Origin: Aptenodytes patagonicus
Lineage: Eukaryota; Chordata; Aves; Sphenisciformes; Spheniscidae
Length of the DNA stretch: 64,000 nt
Direction of reading: 5' to 3'
Assembly (NCBI RefSeq): GCF_965638725.1
Contig: NC_134957.1
Location: 20,670,101-20,734,100 of the forward strand
The position numbers and the translations under genes were made by a program. Shown here one piece after another: positions 54,300-64,000 of this stretch (position 1 is the stretch's first letter; every line of letters starts with the position of its first letter). The notes under the pieces are model-generated. The model searched no databases. It was not told where the DNA came from and saw only the letters and a program-made list of their open reading frames with translations.

Positions 54300-55620
54300 G
54301 GGGGCGGGGGGGCTCTGAGGGAGGAGACAGCACCGTTGATGTACTGGGCAGGCCCACGAAAGCCGCCGGGTTCCCAGGGAAGCGCAGAGGAGCGGTCTGT
54401 GCAGGGATGCTGCTAACGCGCAGCAAGGAGCGGCGGGCGCAGCCCCCCCCGCCATCAGTTAGCTGAGGCAAAGAGGCAGGCAGGCAGGCCAGCAGAGGAG
54501 CCCGCCGCCGGGCACGGGCGCCTGGCGTTCAGCCCCGGCGGGCTGAGAAAAGGATGGGAAACAACGGGAGGAGGCGGCGCTGCCCCAAGAGCTGCGGCGA
54601 GGCCAGCTCTCGGGGAGGGAGTTGCGTGAAGATGCTCCGGCAGGTGGGGAGCGGGGAGGAGCGTTAGTGCCGAGAACGGACGCTCCTCCGCAGGTTTATT
54701 CTCGGTAGCCGGCCCGGGCCCCCCCACTCTGCACTTCCAGGCAGTCTTTCCAGTGCCCGCCACCTGCTCCCGGCCAGGGGCCGGTGCCAACTCCTGCCCA
54801 GGGCCCACCGCGCTCCCCCTCCCGGCACCGGGGTGCCGAGCCCGGGCGCATCCTCCCGGCCCAGGCCCCCCGGGAGCCGTCCCCGCGGCTCCGGGGAGGC
54901 TGGGAGGGACCTGACCCCACGTAACCCCCCGCTCCTTCCCTCAGCTGACCCGGCTGCCTCCGCCCAGGCGGGCGGCAGCCGCGGTCCCACCCCCGGCGGG
55001 GGCGGAGGACGGTCCGGAGTGGAGCGCCATCCCCGCGCCCCGCTCCCTCCCCCGTGCGCGGGGCGACCCTCCGGCCCCCTCACCTCGTCCCAAATGCTGC
55101 CGAGGGGCAACGAGGGGACCTGCCCCGTCCCCCCCCCCCCCTCCCGTCGCCGCTCTCCCCGGGCCGGGCGCGCCCCGGCCGTTACGCTGCGCGGAGCGCG
55201 CGCTCACCTCGCCTGGCCGCCTCGTCCCGGCGCTGCCGGCGGAGAACGGGGCCCGCGGCGCCACCGGCTGCTAAAATGGCTGAGGGCGCGGGGGGAGGAG
55301 GGGAGGGCCGGCGCGGGGGAGCGGCGGGGAGGAGCGAGCCCCCGCTCTGCCGGCTCCGCCGTCCAATCCTCCCGCCGCCGCCTCCGTGACGCGCCGCCGC
55401 GGAGGAAGGGGCGGGGGCGGGCCCGGAGGGAGGCCGCCGCCGGCCGGGGGTCGCCGGGCGGGAGGCGGGTGCGAGGCGGGGACGGGCCGCCCGGGTCCTC
55501 GCCGGTGGCCCTTGCCGCGATGCTCAGCTGGGCCGGGGACACGCGTCTCGAGGTGTCCCCCCTCCCCAGGGGGGGGTCGCAGCCTGAGGGAGGAGGGGTG
55601 TGTCAGGGGAAACCAGGCTG
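54300..55620 (-). promoter_or_regulatory. ACSL4: CpG island, probable ACSL4 promoter and first exon
   Basis: A dense GC- and CpG-rich block with sharp edges. On the minus strand two consensus donors occur: GGCGAG|GTGAGCG with the exon ending at 55208, and GACGAG|GTGAGGG with the exon ending at 55084. A noncoding first exon starting at roughly 55.2-55.4 kb fits. An inverted CCAAT box lies near 55364 and a TGACGC element near 55387. A YY1-like AAAATGGC lies at about 55273. The closest downstream minus-strand gene is ACSL4, so this is its most likely promoter. Bidirectional activity is possible. The start site is not pinned down. Confidence 0.65.
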
Positions 55621-55910
55621 CAAACGTGATGTAGGCAGAGCCCTGTCACGCTGCTGCTCCGTACTGCTGTCCTCTTGATTTTGGTAGTTTGCCAGTGGGG
55701 CTTACAAAAGCTGTGGGACAGTCAGACCCGTGGGCACGGGGCTCCCCCAGCCCAGGCAGTCTCCCCGCTCTCGTTAGCGGGCTCCAACTGGAAGCAGCAA
55801 TGCCGCTCGTCCAAATCTTGCAGGCTGGACCAGACAGCGCAGGGGTTTGTTACCCCGTTTTGCCTCCTGACAGTCTGGAAACGGCCAAGGTGAGTCGGAG
55901 GCCCCTACGT

Positions 55911-55929
55911 ATGATTCTATGATTCTATG
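55911..55929 (+). repeat. Orphan CR1-type octamer tail
   Basis: Two tandem copies of ATGATTCT followed by ATG, the terminal repeat of CR1 elements, without a recognisable CR1 body next to it. Confidence 0.45.
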
Positions 55930-57039
55930 TTCTGTACTGAGAACGCAAGAAATGGGTTTCCGCAGCAGCACTGACGAGAGCAACTGGGATTACTCACAGT
56001 GCAGTTCAAAAAGCCAGAGGACGCAAATATCCCTATGATTCATGCAAGAGTTTGCCAGATGGTTTTCCATGTTTTGGAGTCTGAGGCATCTTCAGAAGAG
56101 ACCTAGCACAAAATAACCAACTTTTGACAAGACACATAGCCACTTCTTATCAACGCGTAAAGGAAGAGGAAACATTTCATGCTCCATCTATGCTGAGCAG
56201 AAGTCCAGCACAATCCTCCCCCACCCCATATGGAGTGGGACAGAGTGTTAAAAAAGCAAAATTACAAAACAAGCTATGGCTATATTTGGTAACGAGAGTT
56301 TGTTCCTATAAAAGACAACACCTCGCAGGCAGCTAAAATTTTTTTGGCAACAACTGAATATGCAATGTGGATGTTATATTTAATAGTTCTCAGAGAAGCA
56401 AAAAGTGCATCACTTCCTTGGACGGAGGCTGAACTGAACCACTGGTTTTTGCTTTGCTTGGGCTATTTGAATTTTAGGGCAGTCTGTTATTACTCTCCTT
56501 TTGTTCTGATTTGTTTCAAACCCCATTGTTGTGCTTAATGTCAAATCATCACTAATGAGACGGCCTGGATTGTGCAAGATGCCTAAAGGCACATCTGTTT
56601 TATGCAGACTAAATATTATTTTGATCTAACCTCCCTGTATTTAGGAAAGGTCAGGCAAACAAACTTGCTACAATTTTTTTTTCCAACTAAACCAGTGACA
56701 CATTAGCCTATTTCCTAAATCTTTCTCATAAACAGTAAATGTGTAAGAGAATATATTTGTAATTCATTCCAACTATTCTAGACTTCCTATAGTCTTAAGT
56801 TTTGAATTAGCTGAGCTTGGATTTACTGTGATGTGTCCTGCTAGTGGGTAAGGAAGCATGTCCTGTGCGTAAGCCAGCTAGAGCACTGGAGTGGCCACAG
56901 TGGGTGAGAACAGTGACCGAGTTAGCACAGTACGCTGCTCCCAGCGGTGGCTGGTCATCTCCTGGGAAGAGAACGAATTCTGCAGCTCAGAGACTTTTAG
57001 CTAAAAGTAGTCTATTTCTGCTCTTGATAGACAAATTGA

Positions 57040-57345
57040 TGGAAGAAAAATCCAATTGCTTTCTTAATCCATATAAGCTTCCGGCATCTACAGCCTGATG
57101 CAGTTCCACAGTTTAACTTCATGCTGTGTGAAAATCACTTCTGTATGTTTTGAGCCTTCTGTGTGGTATTTCCATTTGCTGTCCCTTGACTTTTGCGTTA
57201 ATTAACCATGAATTATCATTCTCTCTTAGCTGTCTCCATGCCACTCCTTGTTTTATAGATTTGTATCACAGATTCCTTGCACTACTGCCTCATTCATCTC
57301 TCTTCTAGGCCGACAAGTCTAATGTTTTCCAGGTGCAGTTTCATA
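57040..57345 (-). mobile_element. Probable ancient CR1/L3-like LINE fragment
   Basis: The plus strand resembles the antisense of an old CR1/L3 ORF2 C-terminal region. Landmarks are TGTGTGAAAATCACTTCTGT, then TTGCTGTCCCTTGACTTTTG, then CTTGTTTTATAGATTTGTAT, then CATCTCTCTTCTAGGCCGAC. It is diverged and full of stops. The family call is from memory of the consensus and the boundaries are approximate. Confidence 0.45.
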
Positions 57346-58252
57346 GTAGCTCAAACAAATTTAAGTTGGGGCTTCCATCTCTCTCTCAGACTGCATGTTC
57401 TTGCTCCGACATGGATTTCAAGTGCTCCAGGTTGTGCACTCCTACTGAGTGCAGCTCTTCCATCACCCCTTCCTTAGTGCCCTCCCTGTAGAAAACCTCC
57501 TCATCAACCTCTTCTCGGCCCTGGACAAGCTGGCCTCACGTGCCATAGCGAGAAGCTCAGTGGGGAATCCTGGTGCCTGCAGGGCTTGTCCACTCATGTC
57601 CCCACGCAGGGCACCACTGAATGACATCCAGGTTCAGCAGCGTTGTCGGGGGTGCTCAATAAAATGCTTTGTTTGTTTCAGAAGGATGAATAACCAAGTC
57701 AAATTAATGATTTCAGCAAAGTTGGAAACAAATTTTGGTTAATTACAATCTAAGGAAAAACTATAACCTGTCAGGTTATACTTACAGTAATGAGTCCTAA
57801 AATTCAACTTACTATAGAGAAGGTATCCAAGTGAAGAGTCAAATGTACCTTGTTCTGTGGGGGCTTTAGAAACAGCACTGTGGGAAACCTGTCCTGTAGC
57901 TACAGGTATGCAAACGCCTAACTGAATTATCTAGGATTTACTGATGTAGCAGTTGCTCTTTAATTTGCCGTAAGAAATAGTTGTGTTTAAACTAGTTCTT
58001 TGAAAGCTTTCAAACGTTCTTTTTTGAAAGCAAAGCAGAAACAGATTTATTTGCTCTCTATAAATAAAGCTATGGTGAACTAGCAATACCCTGAGGATAA
58101 GTGGAATACTTCCAAAGGCTTCAAAACAGGTAACTAAGAAAAGCAAGCCTATTGTCAGGAAGCTGACATTCACTACAAGAGCTCAGAAACGCCTTTCAAA
58201 CATTTTAGGAATCCACAAACAAAAATTAAAACTGCCTTTATGTAACAGTATG

Positions 58253-58433
58253 TCACACTATCTTTAAAACCAAATCTGACTGAAAGCATTCTTGTTTTCT
58301 CCGCTGTTGCAACTGTTTTGTATCCTTCCAGTAAGAAAAACCCAGCAATGGTCTCTGTGGAATGCGATCAGCGTAACGGAACTTCCCAGACGGTGCAATT
58401 GCTCTGTACCAACGCCAATTTTCATCCGTATCA
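58253..58433 (-). CDS. Exon-like segment, unrecognised (terminal-exon shape)
   Basis: On the minus strand an excellent acceptor (long CT-rich tract ending CTTGACCTCAG) opens a frame of 59 codons to a TGA at 58253. The peptide has protein-like composition, with DENWRWYRAIAPSGKF and GFSYWKD. I do not recognise the family. A preceding exon ending with two bases of a codon would be needed, and none was identified. It may be a last exon of an unassigned gene or chance. Confidence 0.3.
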
Positions 58434-59954
58434 CTGAGGTCAAGAAGAAGCACGAGAAAGGTACGTTGAGGAGAGATTAAAGCCAATCTAGAAGGTCTCT
58501 GTTTTTCACCCATGATTCAGGGCAAACTTCTCACCTCATTCCTGATATCAGCAAAGGGATTGCATAATGTTAGCGCTTTTAATCTAAGTAGTAAATCAGT
58601 ATTTGGAGCCTTGTGGGTTGTTTATTTATATTAGGAGCAGTGACTGGTGAAATCAACTATTTCTTTGATGCAATCCTGTTTCTTCACAGAATGTACAGTT
58701 AGAATCAAAACAACAGAAAACAAATTTTGTACACAAACTTTGCCATTATGTAGCAAGCACACTCCAGAAAAAGTTGCCTCAGTTTTGTCTCAGGCTGGTA
58801 AAGTTTTAATGTGTTCCTTTTTCTTTTTTTTTTTTTTTTAAATGGTATTTCTGCTACTTCTCAATAAAATTAGAGCACATCATAAAAAAAAAGCTGAAGC
58901 ATGTCAGACCTCCACATTAGCTCTGCTCATCAGGAGTAACATACTTTTGTTCACTCTAGATCTTTTTAAACTGACTCTCAGGTTTTAAAAGAACACACAA
59001 CAAAAACAACATAGCAGTCACTCATACACATTTGGTGACACAAAGGATTATTGATCTCTCCAAAGAAGTGCATTTCAAGGAGGAATTTCAAGTGGGGGGG
59101 AATTGAGGGATGGCCTGTTGAATAAAGGGCAGCGTTTTAAGGGAAGGGGCCTACTTCCAAATGTATGAATTGTTTTGTTCTCTGATGCTTTTTGTTCAAG
59201 CTAGTTCCATTCCCTTCTCACTCTTATACATGAAACCAGATTGGAAAATTATCTGCAAATCTGTTTATAATAGTTGCCATAAAATAACCGGTTTCTGTAT
59301 TTTACATAAAGAATAAAAAAATCCGTATCACATCTAGTATCTACAGCCAACATACTGGGCCTTTTGGGGAAGGAGAAGGGGGAAGGTAGAGACAAAGTTT
59401 GATAGGTCTTCTGAACTAAAAACCTTTAATCAATTTTGGTACCCGGATCTACACAGATACGACTTCTCATTCTGAGTCATTATGTAGAAGAACGTACAGC
59501 AACTTGCAAGCGGTGAACATATACTTGCATTACGTAATTAAATCTTTGTTTTAAGCCATATTCCATGCATGAAACAGAAACATGTACCTGCTTGCAGACA
59601 TAACATTTGTATTCTGTAAAAACATCACATTCATTACCTGCTCAGATCCCTGCAGAGCTTAGAGCTACTTTCTTTTCCAGAGGTAATGCCTGACAGTAAC
59701 CTTCTGCCTGCTCAGGCAGCAAGAGAGACAACTTATTGTAGTATTACCCAGATACCTACTATGCCCCACAACACCTAAATATCGGCAGCATTTCAGAGAC
59801 TGCGATACACTCAATTAATTCATCAGACACAGGGGGCTGCATTACACATCAATATGTACAGCCCAGTAGGCTTCAAGATACCATGGCTATGATAGCACAC
59901 ATACTCACGTTTTTGTGCTTGGATTTTGCTTCTTTCAGGCAAGCGGGCACCTCG

Positions 59955-60000
59955 TTATTTAATGATCTTGGGCCCAATCAGCACTTCATAGGCAGTACCA
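59955..60000 (-). CDS. Exon-like segment, unrecognised (short terminal-exon shape)
   Basis: The minus-strand acceptor AACCTACCAATCTCAG opens a 14-codon frame (GTAYEVLIGPKIIK) ending in TAA. It has the same entry phase as the segment at 58253-58433, so the two could be alternative last exons. The short length makes chance likely. Confidence 0.2.
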
Positions 60001-61960
60001 CTGAGATTGGTAGGTTTGCACACTACCTAAAGTCAAAGGAGAATGCAGTTTCAATGTTGTCTTACTGTACAGTTTATGACAAAACTGAAAAGCCCCGTCG
60101 GGAGCAGAGCTTCAGAGTATTAGATCCTAAATAGGATGCTATACGGACATGGAATTCCTGACTGAAGAATATACATTTTAAGAAAGGAAAGCAGTATTGA
60201 CGGAGATATTTCTGATCTATACCGCAGTAAATCTAGGGAAAGATCTGGCACTCTAATTTTGTTGGTGCAAACAGTTACATGTCTTGTTAGCAGAACATAT
60301 GCAACTGTACAATCGTTAGATCGCTGTACAAAGCAAAGTACCTAAAAATGATTTTCTGGACTTTAGAGGGAACTTTGAACAGTTGTTACAAGGAGGACTT
60401 TGAGTAGTTCTCACGTAATGAAATACCTCTAGTGCTGCCTAGAGACGTTCAAAAGAAAGAAAATAAAATGCTATAAAAATGGAATGTTTTCTTAATTTTT
60501 CACAAGATCCAGTCTAAAGTGCACAACCAGAGTTAGCAATAGCCACAACAGACCCATTAGATTAGGATAGATTATGGCTAAAAATATGGCTAAAATGATG
60601 GCTAAATAATTGTCGTCTTCTGGTCCATTCCACACTCTTCTTACCGGGTTCTCTTGAATCTTACAATTTCCTTTAAGGGAATCATAACATTTTAAACACT
60701 ATGATGCCCTAATTTAGTATGAAACCATCTGGGGAATTCATTAGAGCAAAGACTAAAATTCAGTGAGGACCTTGACCTCAATAGTTTTTCTATTTACATA
60801 TGCCATGGCAGAAGTTTGTCTTGACAGAAACAGCAAGGCCAACCTCCCAAATGATACTTTTTTCCACAATTAATTTTTTTTATTTAGAACCTAGATAGCA
60901 AAAAAAATTACTTGTTCACCTTAACTTTGTTCCAGTTTGTCATCTGAGCTCAATTTTTACTCGATTAAAAAAATAACGCGAGTCCTAATCATGTATGTCT
61001 GTGGGCTGGCTACCACTTCAGGTACATTTCTGTAGAATATGTAACAGGCAAGTACAAACAATATCTTCTGTTGTACTTCCACACAAATCGTTCTCACAGG
61101 GAGCCATTGCATGTGCACCTATTCCTCCGAATTTGTAATGCGAGCAGTAATGTTGGTAAGATTAGAATGACTCAACTTATTGCTTATCTGTTTGTAGTCA
61201 TTCCTGTAAGTTTTGGAGGCAAATACACATCAGTAGATTTGCATGAAGGACAGACATAATCTTGTGTCCAAAACATGTTTTGGTGCATGAAGGAATACTT
61301 ACTTATTTTAGAATAACTGGCTTCCTACGTAACAATTTAACTATTACACAAAGATTAAATGGCGTGTTTCTTTGTTTATTGATGTTTCATTTCTTAAAGC
61401 AAAAAACATAAATCAACTCATAGTTCTTAACACTGACAGACTATGAGCTCTTTTCTATACTTATTCATGTAAAATCACATCTAAGAGTAATTTCTGAAAA
61501 TTATTTGGTGATAAATTGGCAATCTACTTATGCAAGTCTTATAAAATCTCCTTGTTATTGTGAACTCCCTTGTGTGATTTTTTTAAACAAACTGTAAATG
61601 ACTCTTGGAACATCTGTTTCTATGATTATATATCCCTATAAGAATCGGTGCAAACCAATCCTGCTTTCATCAGGTCTACTTTTTATTCAAGAGATCGCTG
61701 TGCCCAGAAGGTGAAATTCTGAAGTCACAGCACAAAACTCCAGCCCAAGGACAGAAGTATTATATATGCTTTAAAGCAGCTAGGTAGCCTTCCAGTCTTA
61801 AAATATTCTACACATCCTGTCTAAATTACAGCAAGCTGCCAGTCTGCCCTGACATGCTCCAGCAGTTCTGCTTCAGCTTGTTCCTGAACTTGTAAGGGCA
61901 TCCTCACAAGACAGTCTTGCAGCTTCCATCCTTTCTGTCATGATTTACAAGATGGAGTAC

Positions 61961-62153
61961 CTGTAAGAATCTCATTTATCCAGCTTGTCAAAATGTCAGG
62001 ATTTTGCTGGAATTCAAATGATTTTATTTTCATTCTGTCTTTGCAGCAAAACTTTCCATCGTATCTTGTTTTCTCTAGCACAGCCTCTTTCTTCAGAGGC
62101 CGATTGATCACTGCATTGTTTCCCATCAGTCCAGCAGAATCGCCTCCATAGCA
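61961..62153 (-). CDS. Exon-like segment, unrecognised (internal-exon shape)
   Basis: A 193-nt minus-strand segment with acceptor TTTTTTCAATGGTCCACAG and donor CAG|GTACTCC, open throughout in the frame that begins CYGGDSAGLMGNNAVINRPL and ends near PDILTSWINEILTG. It enters in phase 0 and leaves in phase 1, which does not join directly to the terminal-like segments at 60.0 or 58.4 kb. An additional exon would be required. I do not recognise the protein. Confidence 0.3.
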
Positions 62154-64000
62154 CTGTGGACCATTGAAAAAAGAACACAAATTCCAGGAGAAGAACCTTT
62201 TAAAATGTTATTTATGGGCAGTTTGCAGTAGTGGTACAGACCGCCCCCTCAGCAATTTTTCATATTACACCGAACAATGTAATAAATATGTATGATTTTT
62301 TTTTTCTTGGTCACCTTTTTCAGACCCCTTAGAAGTCACCCACAAAACACTCCCCACATACACTTTTATCTCTCCCATCCACATTTGTCTATACAGGCTC
62401 TTGCTTACATGGACAAAGATGCCAGAGTAACAAGTTCCTACATTCTTAGTAGTGTTTTTCAGTCAACAAGTCAACAACCACTTTGCGTAGTAGCCTCACT
62501 GTCAAAATCTTTGGGTCTAAATTGATCTGTTTCCATTCCTAAATGTTTGTGGTACACAAAATATCTATCCATAAAAAACCAGAAATGACGTACAAAGATG
62601 AGAAGTACACCTTAACGCAGAATCTTTCAAAAAGATACTTGAATTCTTACCTTAAAAAGTACTTCCCATGTGATCAAGGATTTGACTCGACACTCAGATC
62701 TGTAAAGTACAAGCACTTTTAATGACAAGTCCAGGCGAACTTCAATCTTTAACACTGTGGTGAAGTTAACAACACCGTGACTGTTCTAAACGCTTGCACT
62801 TGTGACATTGATTTCCCTTTTGCCATTAAAACAGAAGAGAAATCTACTTACACCATCAGTTTGTCATATCAGTAGCTGCTACCTACTTGTACACGTTGTT
62901 CCTCGGGTTTACAAGTAACGTCATATATGCAAGAAATATTAATAGAATATGCTTCATTTACACAATACTTCTCATGACTATGCTTTCATTTCTGTCAGTA
63001 GTTCTATTACAAGTTGATTCCTGGAGTCAATTATTTAATTTATTCACATGACACTATATATGCAAATTGTTTGCAGAAATAATTGTTATTGTTGTAGTAG
63101 TTGTAGAAGAAGTAAATGCTTGTGAATGAAACCTGGCTCCAAATATTAGCAGACTGGAGTCGGGGTGAGGAATGGCTGCGTTCTGAGGTGTTCTCTGCTC
63201 CTGCTGGTCTTGCACTCAGAATTCAAAACTGCCTGAAAGCAGACACCGTTACATTATCTGTGACGATATCTGGCTCCAAAGGCCAGATCAGATATCAGCA
63301 TTACACACAGCTGACAAATACCACGGTAACAGTTTCTTTTTGTTCAGATGAATAGTATCACTTACAGACCTATTTTCTTGCTGGACAACGATAGTGAAGA
63401 AAGATGATGCTGGGGGAGTTTCAGCTTTAGCCCATGTCGCCTAGATAATTTAACTTCTTCATTAATAGACAATAGAAGCATCTTCAAATAAAAGACTTGT
63501 AGCAGTTTGAAAAAATTAGAAGGTAGTGCAAAAATAGGCAGGGTAACAAAAGGTACATTATATTCACTAGACAAATAGCCTGAGCAATTCCATCTCTTAC
63601 CAAGTTTTTGAATATTATTTTCATGACTTCTTCCAACTTTATCACTCGGCCTAACAAGAGATGTTACTCTTCACAAACTTTGCCTTGCTTATCTCCCGAT
63701 TATCAAGGCTACAAACAGCGCTATGGCTATTTTTTCTTTAAGCATTCTTGGTCAGTATTTACAGTAACACCCTTCAGGAGAAAAGTCAAGAGTAGCATAA
63801 GTCTAAGTTTAGGACAATGGAGCATGGCAGTGGTAGCACCTTTCCTCTTCACAGTTTAAGTATCAGTTAGTTCTGCTTGCAGAGGTTGTTAAGCAAGCTC
63901 TGAAAATCGCCAGTGCAGAGTATGTAGTGAAGGACTGTGTGCTAGTTCTCAGAATTTAAAGGGTTACTTAAAACAAAGCAGATATATTTCTAAGACAAGT

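Larger units (their letters stand above)
30610..55208 (-). other. ACSL4: ACSL4 intron 1 (about 24.6 kb), AT-rich
   Basis: The stretch between the coding exon and the CpG-island promoter. I find no protein-coding gene in it. The longest frames (for example 45513-46073 and 40147-40602, plus strand) have no recognisable domain and are of a length chance can produce. Identified contents are a candidate leader exon (33921-33966), a 17-bp tandem repeat (42140-42182), and a long inverted repeat (50402-50490). Intron status depends on the promoter assignment. Confidence 0.55.
55680..64000. other. Region upstream of ACSL4, mostly noncoding
   Basis: No gene can be named. It is AT-rich with short frames. 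It contains a CR1 octamer tail (55911-55929), an old LINE fragment (about 57040-57345) and three exon-like minus-strand segments listed separately. In human the next gene on this side is TMEM164, and none of its coding sequence is recognisable here. Confidence 0.45.

Noticed and set aside
54833-55678. 281-codon plus-strand open frame in the CpG island
   Set aside because: GC-rich islands lack stop codons by composition. The peptide is only Pro/Arg/Gly/Ala runs without a domain, and overlapping long frames exist on the other strand.
59883-60134. 83-codon plus-strand frame with a plausible acceptor and donor inside
   Set aside because: It competes with the minus-strand exon-like segment at 59955-60000. 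Neither has strong support and the plus version has no recognisable domain.
63116-63355. 79-codon plus-strand frame with protein-like composition
   Set aside because: No family recognised and no clear flanking splice sites that keep the frame; single short frame near the window edge.

Overview
The window looks like a bird (sauropsid) chromosome segment. The evidence is CR1-family LINE copies with the typical 8-bp ATTCTATG-type 3' tail, an intron-rich vertebrate gene, AT-rich introns, and two sharply bounded GC-rich CpG islands. No bacterial, plasmid or viral operon structure is visible. Species cannot be fixed from the sequence.

Two genes can be identified with confidence, both on the minus strand. 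(1) KCNE5 (7112-7456) is a single-exon coding gene for a small single-pass potassium-channel beta subunit and sits inside a CpG island. (2) ACSL4 (long-chain acyl-CoA synthetase 4) has 14 coding exons between 15748 and 30442. All are bounded by GT-AG sites, all phases match, and they join to an open frame of 711 codons plus stop. Its likely promoter is the CpG island at about 54.3-55.6 kb, which leaves a ~24.6 kb first intron (30.6-55.2 kb). A KCNE5-ACSL4 neighbourhood with both genes in the same orientation is also the arrangement on human Xq23, so this is conserved synteny.

Layout: 1-2466, no recognised gene; 2467-4385, a broken, 5'-truncated CR1 LINE (minus); 4386-6790, no gene, one TG/TA microsatellite; 6790-7800, KCNE5 with CpG island; 7.8-13.9 kb, intergenic with a possible very old LINE fragment; 13.9-15.7 kb, probable ACSL4 3' UTR; 15.7-30.6 kb, ACSL4 body with a CR1 fragment in intron 3; 30.6-55.2 kb, ACSL4 intron 1 with a candidate small leader exon and a striking 89-bp inverted repeat; 54.3-55.6 kb, CpG-island promoter; 55.7-64 kb, mostly noncoding with an old LINE fragment and three exon-like minus-strand segments that I do not recognise.

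Functionally the genes are independent. KCNE5 modulates voltage-gated K+ channels at the plasma membrane. ACSL4 activates arachidonic and related polyunsaturated fatty acids on ER, peroxisomal and mitochondria-associated membranes, feeding phospholipid remodelling and ferroptosis sensitivity. I found no previously undescribed system. The items most worth a second look are the 35-bp-arm hairpin, the GGGGCC tract coding for Gly-Ala in KCNE5, and the unassigned exon-like segments at 58-62 kb.
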